Part shown: piece after piece, positions 32,780-40,221 of the stretch
How positions within the stretch are numbered: the first letter of the stretch is position 1
How the letters are laid out: each line of letters starts with the position of its first letter
From: a virus
IMG/VR virus record: IMGVR_UViG_3300045012_000158
Location: 1 to 47,006 of that record
DNA: 47,006 nt
Strand: one strand, 5' to 3'
Notes under the pieces: model-generated
The model's input: the letters and a program-made list of their open reading frames with translations, nothing else
What the model was told of the DNA's origin: nothing
Database searches by the model: none
Translations under genes and position numbers: made by a program

Positions 32780-34732
32780 TCACCAGCTCCAACGCTGCCG
32801 GCGCTCGGCGCGCCGGGTGGTCCGCCGAGTCCGCTCCTTCGCCTGAAAAGCGTTCTGCATGATCATCCCCATAAAGCGCGACTGCATCGAGAAGTCGCCG
32901 CCGGCCCCTTCCGCCTCGCGCTGCATCTCGATCGCGTAGGTGGCGTTCTTTGCGACGAGCAGCTTGCGCTCATCATCCATATAGGCGCGCGTCGCGAGCC
33001 CCAAGGCGATCGGCCGGTCGTCTTTCGCCTTGCCGTCGGCCTCGATCGAGCGACCGTCTTTTTTGAGCCGCTTCATCTCTTCGAGCGCCGGGACCGAATT
33101 GACGATGAATTCGTTAAGCATGAACCGGTCGGCGAACTGCGTCATAAAGTGGAACTTCGATTCCAAGGTGGTGCGCATTTGATAATTAAAGCCGCCGCCC
33201 ATCAGCGAATCCGATCGCCTGTATAGATACTGAGTGAGGTGGCTGTAGGCGTTACGGACGTCGTTCGGCGGCGGCGTATCGGGGTCGACGGGCTCAAAGG
33301 GTTGGATGTCGGTCGGGAGAAACGGCGGCGGCTGCAATCGGCCTTCCTCGACCATGCGTTTTAGGTTTTTGAGCTCGGTCCACACCGCTTCACCCGAGCC
33401 GTTCAACTCCAAGACGTAACGGCAGTTGCCGTACCAGCCGGCGAGGTGCAGCAGCACCCAGGCGAATTGAAATGGTTGGATGCTGCGGTCATTAAATTCG
33501 GCGACCTGTACCATGCGGTCGGCGAAGCACCGCACCACTTGAATGCAAAAGGCATCGCCCTTTTCCGAGATACCGTAGGCGGTGTCGGCGCCGATGATAT
33601 AGGTGCCGATCGCCGAGGGCAGCTCATAGACTTTGAGCTGCGCGTACTTGGCGAATTTGGTCGGGGCGAGGCGCATCGCCTCGGGGCGGTCGCCGAGATG
33701 GTAGTGATACCCGCGAAATGTGAGTTTCTGCGCGCGCTCAAACGCCGGCGCGAGGAATTCGTTGGGAATGAAGAGCGAGCCGGTGCCGCGGAACATTTGA
33801 TCGGGGAAATGCGGGTGTTCCTGGGTGACGATTTCCTCGCGATCGTCTTTGGGTTCGTGCTCGTTGCGCTCTTCGGCGCGGGCGATCGGGTCGGCGCGGT
33901 GGCGGTACCACGCCCATTGCTCGTCGGTGATCTGGTGCTGGTAGTCGCGCAGCACGACTTTCTCGGCTTCGAGCTCGTCGGGCGAGCGCTCGGGGTAGCC
34001 GTAGCGCTCGAACATCGCGGTATCGCGAGCGTAGCTATAGGTCCGCTTACGCCACCAGGTGACAAAGATCACTTGCTTGGTGAGATCGTCGGCGACCGCC
34101 TCTTCCCACAGATCATAAAAGAGGTTGCGTCCGTACCCGGTCGATTCAAACAGATAGAGGCGCCACGGGAAGATTTCCGACAGTACGTCTTTGAAGGCTT
34201 CGAGGGCTTCCTCATCACCGTAGGTCCGGCACTCGGTCGCGTGGACAAAATTGAGCGACCGCGACCGGCCGAGGGTACCGGTACCGCGCTTGGTGCCGGC
34301 GACGAGGTAATCGAGGATGTTGCCGTTTTCGAGTTTCAGGAAATTGCGGTTGTCGCCGCCTTTGGCGATCGGCAGCCGATGCGTATCCGGCAGGGAATCG
34401 AGCATTTCCTTGAGCAGCAGCCGGAATTTTTCCTTATTCGAGTCGCTGTCGGCGACAAACCCGCCCATGAGGTCGGGCACCGTGCCGGCGTAGAAGACGT
34501 CAAACAGCAAGCATCCTGTGGTGATTCCGAGCTGACGTCCCTTCCCGCAAACAAACCAGTGGCGATCGTGGCGGAGGCCGTCAAAAATCTCGTCGAAGAA
34601 ATAGCGCTGCGCGTCATACATCTCCATCCGCACCCGCCCCTCGTCCTTCGAGAGGATCGTTGCGTGCGACAGGAAGTCAAAAAACCCCCCCTGCAAACCG
34701 TCCCAATCGGGTTTGGCGATCCCGCCGCGCAT
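32780..34732 (-). CDS. terL: Terminase large subunit
   Basis: A 650-residue packaging motor protein. An adenine-binding or Walker A-like segment CGKGRQLGITT (62-72), a Walker B-like SLNFVHATE (159-167), a motif III-type YLFESTGYG (193-201) and the RNase H-like nuclease start YIIGADTAYGISE (378-390, Asp383) fit the ATPase-nuclease plan. The Walker A loop is the variant form often seen in phage terminases. The ATG at 34732 overlaps the stop of the restored HslV-like gene (TGATG). No clear small subunit was found among the small genes upstream. Confidence 0.88.
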   Translation of the reverse strand: MRGGIAKPDWDGLQGGFFDFLSHATILSKDEGRVRMEMYDAQRYFFDEIFDGLRHDRHWFVCGKGRQLGITTGCLLFDVFYAGTVPDLMGGFVADSDSNKEKFRLLLKEMLDSLPDTHRLPIAKGGDNRNFLKLENGNILDYLVAGTKRGTGTLGRSRSLNFVHATECRTYGDEEALEAFKDVLSEIFPWRLYLFESTGYGRNLFYDLWEEAVADDLTKQVIFVTWWRKRTYSYARDTAMFERYGYPERSPDELEAEKVVLRDYQHQITDEQWAWYRHRADPIARAEERNEHEPKDDREEIVTQEHPHFPDQMFRGTGSLFIPNEFLAPAFERAQKLTFRGYHYHLGDRPEAMRLAPTKFAKYAQLKVYELPSAIGTYIIGADTAYGISEKGDAFCIQVVRCFADRMVQVAEFNDRSIQPFQFAWVLLHLAGWYGNCRYVLELNGSGEAVWTELKNLKRMVEEGRLQPPPFLPTDIQPFEPVDPDTPPPNDVRNAYSHLTQYLYRRSDSLMGGGFNYQMRTTLESKFHFMTQFADRFMLNEFIVNSVPALEEMKRLKKDGRSIEADGKAKDDRPIALGLATRAYMDDERKLLVAKNATYAIEMQREAEGAGGDFSMQSRFMGMIMQNAFQAKERTRRTTRRAERRQRWSW

Positions 34733-35264
34733 CAGCAGACCCTTTCGATGTGAAACGGCGGCGCGACGCTCATGTAGAAATCCGCTGCGGTCTGCAGCAC
34801 GAGGCTCAAAAATGCCGCGCCCGTCAGCTCGGGTTGATACCGCATCAACATCGCCGCCGCGCCATAGCAGACCTCTTGCGCGCGGCCGATCGCGATGAAA
34901 CGGCCGATCGGCTCGATGACAACCCCGTCAGTCGGCCGTTGGGGGTTGCGACGATAATCTCCTGCCCGTATTCGGGCGGGCCCGGGTGATTTTTGTCCTT
35001 GCAGTCGGAGAATTCGGCGTTGCGGAAAACACGCCGAATTTCGCGCGCCAGCGCGTCAACGTCTGCGCAGCGAGCGAGCATATTGTCTGCGGCTTGCAAC
35101 GCAGACCCGGCCGCCCCACTGCCGGCCTGACCAATTCGCCATACACCGGCGCGCAGGATTTTCCGGCACTCCATCGGCACGATAAAACTGCCGCTGACGA
35201 CGCGGGTGTCGGCGCCGATCCAGACAGTGCCGGCGGGGTCGCGGAAGCCGCAAATCGCCGTCAT
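34732..35264 (-). CDS. HslV-like Ntn-hydrolase, reading frame broken near 34925
   Basis: In frame 0 the gene gives 139 residues: MTAICGFRDPAGTVWIGADT... Removal of Met would expose Thr, followed by Asp18 and Lys34, close to the catalytic Thr1, Asp17 and Lys33 of HslV and 20S proteasome beta subunits. The frame-0 tail after NGRLTG (from about 34925) is low-complexity Ser/Arg. A -1 shift at the GGGG run (34923-34926) instead restores VVIEPIGRFIAIGRAQEVCY followed by GAAAML and a helical end ERVC that stops exactly at the terminase start. The joined product has about 177 residues, the size of HslV. Either a sequencing error, a real mutation or a programmed shift is possible. Confidence 0.65.
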
Positions 35265-35602
35265 GGCGGGAACCTCGACATCCAGGGATGCGCGAGTTGC
35301 GCTTTGATCGACATGCCGGCGTCGGTCGCCTTGGCGCCGGGAAATTTCTTTTCGAGCTCTTGTTCAAGAAATTCGGCGTCGTCGACCACCTGGCGCTCGA
35401 ATTCCTCGGCGGTGAAAACTCCTTTGTCGAGGCACAGTCGCGTCAGCGCGTTTACCTCGGTGCGCAGGATCAACAGGAGCTCGCGGATATCGCGCACGGC
35501 CTGCGTCTCGGGATCATCGTCGCGCCGCGTCCCGAGCTGCCAGCCAGCCAGGATCAAGCGCCATTTGACCAGTCGATTGAGCGCTTCCACCATCGTCCGC
35601 AT
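35261..35602 (-). CDS. Helical hypothetical protein
   Basis: A 113-residue protein starting MRTMVEALNRLVKWRLILAG at 35602, where the ATG overlaps the J-domain gene's stop. It contains amphipathic helices (TQAVRDIRELLLILRTEVNA, EEFERQVVDDAEFLEQELEK) and ends with KFPGAKATDAGMSIKAQLAH. It might be a small packaging factor given its place before terminase, but no small-terminase HTH is evident. Confidence 0.6.
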   Translation of the reverse strand: MRTMVEALNRLVKWRLILAGWQLGTRRDDDPETQAVRDIRELLLILRTEVNALTRLCLDKGVFTAEEFERQVVDDAEFLEQELEKKFPGAKATDAGMSIKAQLAHPWMSRFPP

Positions 35603-36270
35603 CAGAACATCCTCGGCGGCTGACCCGGCTGACCGGCCCAGCTTCCCAATGTCGGGCCCATCCGCGCCGCCATTTGCGGCATCGTCATCTCTTCGACCGC
35701 AAAGCTCGCGCCCTCGATCAGCGCCAGCGCCTCGGTGAGTTCCGCCACCTCGCGCTCGCCCTGCTCGATCCGCATGCTGCACTCACGGACCTTGCCAAGC
35801 GCGATCTGCTGGATGACGTTCGGCTTACCGCGGCCGGCTTTCGCGCGTTCGGCGACGCGCTGCCATTCGAGGCGCTGCCTGTCCATCTGCGCGATCCCCG
35901 GGCGCAGCCGCCCGATGTCGGTCTGGAAAATCTCGCGGATTTTGCGCGGCCAATCGACCGAAACATAAGACTGCCCGGCGAGCTGCCCCTCGACGATCGC
36001 CATCGCTTGCACCACCCGGATCATCACCGCGGCCTGGTGGTTGTCGGGTTCGCCTGCGGTGTAGTCGCCGGTCTCGTCGTAGCGCCGGCGGCGCTCGGGG
36101 TCGGACAGCACGTCGTGCGCCTCGACCAGCGCGGCCCATTTTTCCGGGCTGCCGCCCTCGGTGTCAGGGTGCGCGCGCTTGGAGGCGCGGCGATAGGCGC
36201 GCTTTATCTCGGTCGGGGACGCATCCCGCGAGACGCCGAGCCGAGTGTAAAGGTCATCCTTCGGGCTCAT
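35602..36270 (-). CDS. Phage J-domain (DnaJ-like) protein
   Basis: A 222-residue protein. Residues 6-68 form a J domain: DLYTRLGVSRDASPTEIKRA, the invariant HPD at 34-36, then VLSDPERRRRYDETGDY. J domains stimulate the ATPase of Hsp70 (DnaK). The following 150 residues are long charged helices with no zinc-finger or substrate-binding domain, so this is a class III-type protein. It may recruit host DnaK for capsid assembly or terminase function, by analogy with known phage dependence on chaperones. Confidence 0.8.
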   Translation of the reverse strand: MSPKDDLYTRLGVSRDASPTEIKRAYRRASKRAHPDTEGGSPEKWAALVEAHDVLSDPERRRRYDETGDYTAGEPDNHQAAVMIRVVQAMAIVEGQLAGQSYVSVDWPRKIREIFQTDIGRLRPGIAQMDRQRLEWQRVAERAKAGRGKPNVIQQIALGKVRECSMRIEQGEREVAELTEALALIEGASFAVEEMTMPQMAARMGPTLGSWAGQPGQPPRMF

Positions 36271-36436
36271 CGGGCTCGACCCACATATCCTCGTAAATTA
36301 GTTCTTCGACATGACGCCGGACCCAGCGATGGTAAGCGAAACTGGCATGCTCCATGCCCTCGACAGCCGCGCGCTCGCCGAGTCCAGCGCATTGTCGCAG
36401 GCGATAAAGGTCAGGCTCGCTCACGCGGCGGTCCAT
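36254..36436 (-). CDS. Small acidic hypothetical protein
   Basis: A 60-residue protein with an acidic C-terminus (ELIYEDMWVEPDEPEG). It overlaps the J-domain start by 17 bases and the upstream gene's end by up to 26. The ATG at 36436 and a GTG at 36424 are both possible; neither has a clear ribosome site. It contains a Trp/His-rich middle (FAYHRWVRRHVEEL). Unknown function. Confidence 0.5.
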   Translation of the reverse strand: MDRRVSEPDLYRLRQCAGLGERAAVEGMEHASFAYHRWVRRHVEELIYEDMWVEPDEPEG

Positions 36437-36620
36437 CGTTCAGGGTTTGCACGGCATCGTGTAGGACGCGCAGCCGCGACCCGACCTCGGCGGCGGCTTC
36501 GCCAGGCTGCGTCGAGGCGCGCGTCAGCTCGACCGCCCACGCCATCATCTGTTCGTCGCGGGTGAGCTCGCGCGGCCCCTCACCGGGCATCATCCCGCAA
36601 GCCGGGCATCTAATCGGCAT
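36411..36620 (-). CDS. Small hypothetical protein with CPACG motif
   Basis: A 69-residue protein starting MPIRCPACGMMPGEGPRELT at 36620. One C-x2-C pair could hold half a zinc knuckle. The remainder is one or two helices (DEQMMAWAVELTRAS, VGSRLRVLHDAVQTL). The ATG overlaps the preceding gene's stop by 11 bases. Unknown. Confidence 0.5.
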   Translation of the reverse strand: MPIRCPACGMMPGEGPRELTRDEQMMAWAVELTRASTQPGEAAAEVGSRLRVLHDAVQTLNDGPPRERA

Positions 36621-36918
36621 GTCCCTCGACCTCCATCCCCGCACCCATTCCTACCTTGAGGTGCTCGCGCAGCTTTTGCACAAACGCCTCGACCACCGGA
36701 TCGGGATCGTAGCGATCGAGCGCGTTCATCGCGCGGATCACAAAGATCGCTCCCGCCGCGGCGATGACGTCCATGATGTCGACGACATTCTCGCCCTCCA
36801 CCGCCTCGGCGAGCGTGATCACCGCCTGCACAGCGGCTTTTTTGGTCAACCGGTTCGAGCCGCCGAGCAGCCGGCGCAGCGCCGAATCGAGCACGACCTG
36901 CGAGACCAACGGCATCAC
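36610..36918 (-). CDS. Hypothetical helical protein
   Basis: A 102-residue protein, predicted all-helical, with a moderately hydrophobic middle (VVDIMDVIAAAGAIFVIRAM) that may be buried rather than membrane-spanning. It is packed between overlapping genes in the operon upstream of terminase. No family recognised. Confidence 0.6.
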   Translation of the reverse strand: MMPLVSQVVLDSALRRLLGGSNRLTKKAAVQAVITLAEAVEGENVVDIMDVIAAAGAIFVIRAMNALDRYDPDPVVEAFVQKLREHLKVGMGAGMEVEGHAD

Positions 36919-37247
36919 GTCCTCCGCTTTGCCAAGTCGTAGCCCATCTGAATAGCTTCCTCGGTGGTCGGTTCTCCGACTTCGGCGATTTTCCCGAAAA
37001 TCTGATGCGCGCAGGAAAATAGCCGCTCGACCCGATGGCGGGTCGCGGAGGAATAATAGCCGGCGAAATAGCCGAGGTTGCTCCGTTCGATCCGCTCGGC
37101 CTCGGCACGATCATTGCCACCGACCCGCATATTCCATTCAACCAGGCGCTCGAAATGGGCGTCGGCGTCAGCCTGGTCGATGATCCGCATCGCCGGCTCG
37201 TAAAGCTCGGCACCGGTCGCTTCGGCGCTGAATCGAGGCAACGCCAT
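36915..37247 (-). CDS. Hypothetical protein, 110 residues
   Basis: It starts MALPRFSAEATGAELYEPAM at 37247, with GGGAGAGG just upstream, a strong ribosome site. The protein is helical and charged (DADAHFERLVEWNMRVGGND, RVERLFSCAHQIFGKIAEVG). The longer frame to 37442 is a shadow of the next gene. Unknown function in the leading part of the packaging operon. Confidence 0.65.
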   Translation of the reverse strand: MALPRFSAEATGAELYEPAMRIIDQADADAHFERLVEWNMRVGGNDRAEAERIERSNLGYFAGYYSSATRHRVERLFSCAHQIFGKIAEVGEPTTEEAIQMGYDLAKRRT

Positions 37248-37474
37248 CACACCTCTCCCTCGCCGGCGTTTAGCGCTTCGATCCGGTCGAGTTCGGTAGG
37301 CCAATGCCGGCTCTCGCTGACGTAAATTGCGGGCGGCGGGCCGGCGGCGTAGCGCGAAAGCACCTGCTGCCCCGGCGAGCGCACCCACATGATCGGCCAG
37401 CCGGCATGCTGCACCCCGTGCCGCGCGCTCCGCGCCCACCAATAAAACGGGCAGCGCTCATCGAGCAGACTCAT
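37247..37474 (-). CDS. Hypothetical protein, 75 residues
   Basis: It starts MSLLDERCPFYWWARSARHG at ATG 37474, five bases after GAGG; an in-frame GTG at 37480 is less favoured. Trp-rich N-terminal half and a Pro-rich strand-like middle (AAGPPPAIYVSESRHWPTEL). Stop and start overlap with the next gene by one base. Unknown. Confidence 0.6.
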   Translation of the reverse strand: MSLLDERCPFYWWARSARHGVQHAGWPIMWVRSPGQQVLSRYAAGPPPAIYVSESRHWPTELDRIEALNAGEGEV

Positions 37475-37605
37475 TTGCACCTCGCGCCGCCTCGTCCGAT
37501 CTTGGTCTCTTTGCGACCGGGGTGCATGTTGCGCTCGTGCGCGTGAACCGCGCGCCGGACCACCGGCTCGCAGTTTTTTGCCGAGGAAGATTTTCGCGAT
37601 TTCAT
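37471..37605 (-). CDS. Small basic protein, first gene of the packaging operon
   Basis: A 44-residue protein: MKSRKSSSAKNCEPVVRRAV, then HAHERNMHPGRKETKIGRGG and ARCK. The ATG at 37605 has GGGG at a suitable distance. Its stop overlaps the ATG of the next gene (ATGA). The strong positive charge suggests nucleic-acid binding. It lies 23 bases from the GTTGC palindrome at 37628, so it probably opens the transcript. Confidence 0.5.
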   Translation of the reverse strand: MKSRKSSSAKNCEPVVRRAVHAHERNMHPGRKETKIGRGGARCK

Positions 37606-37627
37606 CAGCCCCACCCCACCAACCGGT

Positions 37628-37644
37628 GTTGCCACCGGTGCAAC
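37628..37644. promoter_or_regulatory. GTTGC palindrome, copy 2, in divergent promoter region
   Basis: GTTGCCACCGGTGCAAC sits in the 80-base gap between the minus-strand packaging operon (start 37605) and the plus-strand gene at 37686. A regulator bound here could control both directions. The match to copies 1, 3 and 4 is very close when read on the other strand. Confidence 0.55.
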
Positions 37645-37685
37645 ACTACGCGGATAATCGGCGGGTCGAAAGAGGGGTTAGGGGA

Positions 37686-38213
37686 ATGGGTGAAGCCAAA
37701 CGCCGCAAAAAAGCCGGCCCCTATCCCAATGGCGGACGCATCGAGGACTTCCGCGTCCCTGCTGGCAAGCTCGCCATCACCGTCGACATTGATGACACCG
37801 CGCCCTCAACCGTGCTGTTCGACGCGACAAAAATCGCCGAAATCCTCAACGAAGCGGCACGTCATTTTGCCGGCGACGACTATTACAAAATCGTCCGCAT
37901 GAGTATGCGGGCCTTTCTTAAAATCCGACGACAAAAGGGCGACCTTACCGGCGTCGGCATCGCCATCCTCTGGTCGGTGTTCCATCACCCAACAACCGGC
38001 GCCGATACGCGCCAGATCGTCTCCCGTCGCCTACGCGAAGGAGGCAAGGTTCATATCACTTGGAAATTCTCTAGCACCTACGGGCTTGGGATCACGGTCG
38101 CCGACCAGTTTGTCGACCTCGACGACATCCTCCCCCCTGGCACCGCGCGATCAGCAGGTGCTAGTCAAAAGGTTGGAGCCACCAGAACCGGACTCACACT
38201 AAACGCGGCTTAG
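37686..38213 (+). CDS. MGEAKRR-type protein, larger form
   Basis: A 175-residue protein starting MGEAKRRKKAGPYPNGGRIE. GAAAGAGGGG (37668-37677) provides a ribosome site. Predicted alpha/beta middle with KLAITVDIDDTAPSTVLFDA and DDYYKIVRMSMRAFLKIRRQ, then a strand region (GKVHITWKFSSTYGLGITVA) and a disordered tail. Only the first seven residues are shared with the protein at 3077. Its lone plus-strand position facing the packaging operon suggests a regulator or independent accessory gene. Confidence 0.65.
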   Translation: MGEAKRRKKAGPYPNGGRIEDFRVPAGKLAITVDIDDTAPSTVLFDATKIAEILNEAARHFAGDDYYKIVRMSMRAFLKIRRQKGDLTGVGIAILWSVFHHPTTGADTRQIVSRRLREGGKVHITWKFSSTYGLGITVADQFVDLDDILPPGTARSAGASQKVGATRTGLTLNAA

Positions 38214-38415
38214 GGGGCATGTTAATTTTTTGGCAATTTTGAGCATCGGCTGCGCGACCGGGGTAGCTGGAGGCCGAGCCAGCGGGATCGAGGCCGCAAT
38301 CCTCAAACCCACCGGTCAGCGAAACTCGAAACTCCCGGGTGGCACCGGCTCGGGCTAACTGACCCGGACCACTCGCAGCGGCTAATTTTTCCCAGGGCCG
38401 CATCCTACTCTACCG

Positions 38416-38453
38416 GGGCCGATCCCTTGATCCATAAGGGGATCGGCCCTTTA
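38416..38453. terminator. Hairpin between convergent genes, probable bidirectional terminator
   Basis: Stem GGGCCGATCCC paired with GGGATCGGCCC (11 perfect base pairs), loop of 12 bases, then TTTA on the plus strand. It lies between the end of the plus-strand gene at 38213 and the end of the minus-strand lysis genes at 38606. The T tract is short, so termination strength is uncertain. Confidence 0.6.
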
Positions 38454-38454
38454 G

Positions 38455-38471
38455 TGTGCGCAATGCGCACA
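38455..38471. repeat. Perfect short palindrome TGTGCGC-AAT-GCGCACA
   Basis: A 17-bp dyad immediately next to the hairpin terminator, with seven-base arms and a three-base centre. It could be an operator or a small RNA hairpin. No second copy was noticed. Confidence 0.4.
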
Positions 38472-38493
38472 TATGCCTCCTGTATGCCTTCGT

Positions 38494-38510
38494 CTTGCCA
38501 CGGGCGCAAC
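38494..38510. promoter_or_regulatory. GTTGC palindrome, degenerate copy
   Basis: CTTGCCACGGGCGCAAC differs from the consensus (in the orientation of copy 2) at the first arm base and in the centre. It lies in the gene-free stretch downstream of the lysis genes. Listed because five better copies are likewise outside confident genes. Confidence 0.3.
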
Positions 38511-38605
38511 GGTATTCTTACCGCGACGAGAAAAATTTCGCGTGCGGGAGTGCCGGCCTAATTAAGCGCACAGCGCCCGCGCGGTAGCCGGCCGGCGGCG
38601 GGCAC

Positions 38606-38905
38606 CTAACCCCCCTGCTTAAGTGGCATGTTCATGGAGACGGCGCCAACCTCGGCCATCACCTCGTTGTGATGCTCTTCGCACAACGGCGCATAGTCCG
38701 TGCTCATCCGGTTGCCGCAGCCGGTCTCCCAGCAGTATTCCTCCTCTTCCTCGGGGGCATCGTCTTCTAACTTTGCGGCGAACGGGGCGGCGACCGCTTC
38801 GTCAAACGCCCGCTTGATCAAATCGAGGCAAACCGCGCGATGCTCGGTCTTCAAACCCCATTGCGTCGCCGCTTCGAGCTGGTCGAGTAAATCCTCGGGG
38901 GTCAC
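38606..38905 (-). CDS. Acidic putative metal-binding protein
   Basis: A 99-residue protein. The GTG at 38905 lies five bases after GGGAGG, better placed than the GTG at 38911. It is strongly acidic (KLEDDAPEEEEEYCWETGCG) with Cys and His residues (CWETGC..., PLCEEHHNE) that could bind a metal. It is the last gene of the minus-strand lysis group. Function unknown. Confidence 0.6.
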   Translation of the reverse strand: MTPEDLLDQLEAATQWGLKTEHRAVCLDLIKRAFDEAVAAPFAAKLEDDAPEEEEEYCWETGCGNRMSTDYAPLCEEHHNEVMAEVGAVSMNMPLKQGG

Positions 38906-38919
38906 CTCCACCTCCCTTT

Positions 38920-39024
38920 TTAAGGCCAGTCGGGATCATCCCACTCGGGCGGCGCACGCTGCAAAAACGGCGCGGCCAACGCGACCACTACCGCGATCCC
39001 GCCGAGCACCCACACCCAGGTCAA
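38920..39024 (-). CDS. Small membrane protein downstream of the endolysin
   Basis: A 34-residue protein: a TTG start at 39024 overlaps the endolysin stop (TTGA), GGGG is just upstream, and TWVWVLGGIAVVVALAAPFL forms one membrane helix followed by an acidic Pro/Trp tail (PPEWDDPDWP). It resembles very small lysis-associated membrane proteins in size and place. Whether it acts as a holin, antiholin or pinholin is not known. Confidence 0.5.
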   Translation of the reverse strand: MTWVWVLGGIAVVVALAAPFLQRAPPEWDDPDWP

Positions 39025-39521
39025 TTCCCCACGGCATCGCTCGCGGTCTGCCAATTCCCCGGCCAGTTGTTGGGGTGCGGCGCCCCCGGCCGCCAGTTGC
39101 GCTGGTAACAGTCCCACCCGGCCTGTTGGGAAGACGGCACCGCCTGCGGGTCGGTCCACAACAGCAGCCGCGCAAAGCACGTCGCCAGACCGTCGTGCCC
39201 TTCGAGCGCACGCCACACCGCGGCCTGCGCCGGGACGATGGTAAAGACGTCGCAACATTTCGCCGCCAAGTCCTTGCTGCGGGCATGCTGCAGCACCCCC
39301 GCCACCCCGCCGCCCTGTTCAAACTGCCACCAGCCGCGCGCCGGCCCGGGGGTCGCCCCCGGCGACGACTGGTACCGCGCCGCGAGGCCGGGACCCGATT
39401 CCTGCAGCGCAATCGCCACCAGCATCCGGCGCGCGTCGTCAGAGAGACCGGGTCCGCCAAGGCTATGCAAAACCTCCAAACCAGGGTCGACGATCGAACT
39501 TAAAAAATTATCGGGGGTCAT
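39021..39521 (-). CDS. Putative endolysin (lysozyme-like)
   Basis: A 166-residue protein. LVAIALQESG near residue 34 gives the candidate catalytic Glu, followed by GPARGWWQFEQGGGVAGVLQ, FARLLLWTDPQAVPSSQQAG and WDCYQRNWRPGAPHPNNW. I recognise this as a family of phage glycoside-hydrolase-like endolysins of proteobacterial phages. No signal peptide is seen, so it needs a holin partner. The start at ATG 39521 follows AAGGG. Downstream genes encode a small membrane protein and an acidic protein. Confidence 0.75.
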   Translation of the reverse strand: MTPDNFLSSIVDPGLEVLHSLGGPGLSDDARRMLVAIALQESGPGLAARYQSSPGATPGPARGWWQFEQGGGVAGVLQHARSKDLAAKCCDVFTIVPAQAAVWRALEGHDGLATCFARLLLWTDPQAVPSSQQAGWDCYQRNWRPGAPHPNNWPGNWQTASDAVGN

Positions 39522-39534
39522 CGCGGGTTCCCTT

Positions 39535-39573
39535 AAAAAACGGGCGGGCCCGCTGCTCGGCTAAACCCGCCCG
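39535..39573 (-). terminator. Rho-independent terminator, minus strand
   Basis: On the minus strand CGGGCGGG pairs with CCCGCCCG around a 17-base loop and is followed by TTTTTT. It lies only 13 bases upstream of the endolysin start. A minus-strand transcript from about 40000 would be stopped before the endolysin gene unless antiterminated. Confidence 0.65.
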
Positions 39574-39583
39574 CCGTCGCTTT

Positions 39584-39613
39584 AAAAAAAAGGCGGCGGC
39601 CGAAACCACCGCC
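39584..39613 (-). terminator. Second Rho-independent terminator, minus strand
   Basis: GGCGG pairs with CCGCC (with possible extension through a bulge), followed on the minus strand by eight T. It is ten bases from the previous terminator, so the two stand in tandem ahead of the endolysin gene. Confidence 0.55.
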
Positions 39614-39711
39614 CTAGGGGGATGTCCTACCTCCCCCGGTCCCCACCGGGGAAACGCCTCAGAGAGCGGAGGGTCAACCGGCCTGCGCCCTCTCAAAGAC
39701 GCCGCAAAACC

Positions 39712-40038
39712 CTACGCCCGTGTTGCACCCGTGGCAACGGGTTCGCGCGCCGAGGGATACGCCCGCCGCACGATAACCTCGGTATCCACCCCGCTTAATA
39801 TCGCTATTAAGCGCGTCAACTCGGGGTCGCCGTGCTCCCGCGGCACCGCCTCGATCGCCAACCCCAAGAGCCGCCGCCGCTCAGCTTTTCCTTCAAAGTT
39901 GGTGAGTGCGCGAGATACCGGACCCCGCCCGCCAAAGCTCGGTCCCGGTTTTCTCCGCTGGCTGGGGCGCTTGAAGTCGTTCGCCAAATGAGGCGGGCGA
40001 CTTTGCCGTCTACCAGCGTAACGATCGGCCCGACGCAC
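39712..40038 (-). CDS. Doubtful hypothetical protein, possibly frameshifted
   Basis: The C-terminal part reads like a real protein (ALTNFEGKAERRRLLGLAIE, then REHGDPELTRLIAILSGVDT). Upstream of about 39985 this frame turns into Arg/Pro-rich text, while a neighbouring frame gives RCVGPIVTLVDGKVARLIW, starting at TTG 40043. A frame change near 39985 would join both. The start shown (GTG 40038) is a guess. Tandem terminators downstream favour a genuine minus-strand transcript. The last codons overlap a GTTGC palindrome. Confidence 0.3.
   Translation of the reverse strand: MRRADRYAGRRQSRPPHLANDFKRPSQRRKPGPSFGGRGPVSRALTNFEGKAERRRLLGLAIEAVPREHGDPELTRLIAILSGVDTEVIVRRAYPSAREPVATGATRA
39722..39738. 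promoter_or_regulatory. GTTGC palindrome, copy 3
   Basis: GTTGCACCCGTGGCAAC. It lies at the end of the doubtful minus-strand gene and about 100 bases before the tandem terminators. Of all copies this has the least clear relation to a gene start, which argues against a pure promoter role for the family. Confidence 0.45.
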
Positions 40039-40221
40039 CTCAAGCGCGACGGCGCCGCGTTTTTCCGAGGCTACCCGCTCCGCTTGCAAAAAAGGCGGCG
40101 CCGCTGCGTGGGGCCTGCGGCGCCAGTTTTGGCACTTGGGGCGGGCAGCGCGGGCAGCCCGATGCGGCGACATCGGGTATTCGGCGGCAAACCTAGCCCA
40201 CGCTCCCGCCGCCATCCTACC

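Larger units (their letters stand above)
38214..38605. other. Gene-free stretch with several dyads
   Basis: Between convergent genes. It holds a strong hairpin (38416-38453), a perfect short palindrome (38455-38471) and a degenerate GTTGC element (38494-38510), plus AT-rich patches near 38220-38245. No coding frame of credible composition was seen. A phage attachment site or replication element could lie here, but no matching integrase or initiator is visible. Confidence 0.4.

Noticed and set aside
33446-34753. 435-residue plus-strand frame
   Set aside because: Shadow of the terminase gene; its text mirrors terminase codons and has no motif.
35674-36942. 422-residue plus-strand frame
   Set aside because: Opposite the J-domain gene and its neighbours, which overlap in operon style.
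38416-38471. Phage attachment site
   Set aside because: Dyads and AT-rich patches are present, but no integrase and no host junction are visible, so this cannot be supported.
39508-39696. 62-residue minus-strand frame upstream of the endolysin
   Set aside because: It translates two terminators and their T tracts; better explained as regulatory DNA.
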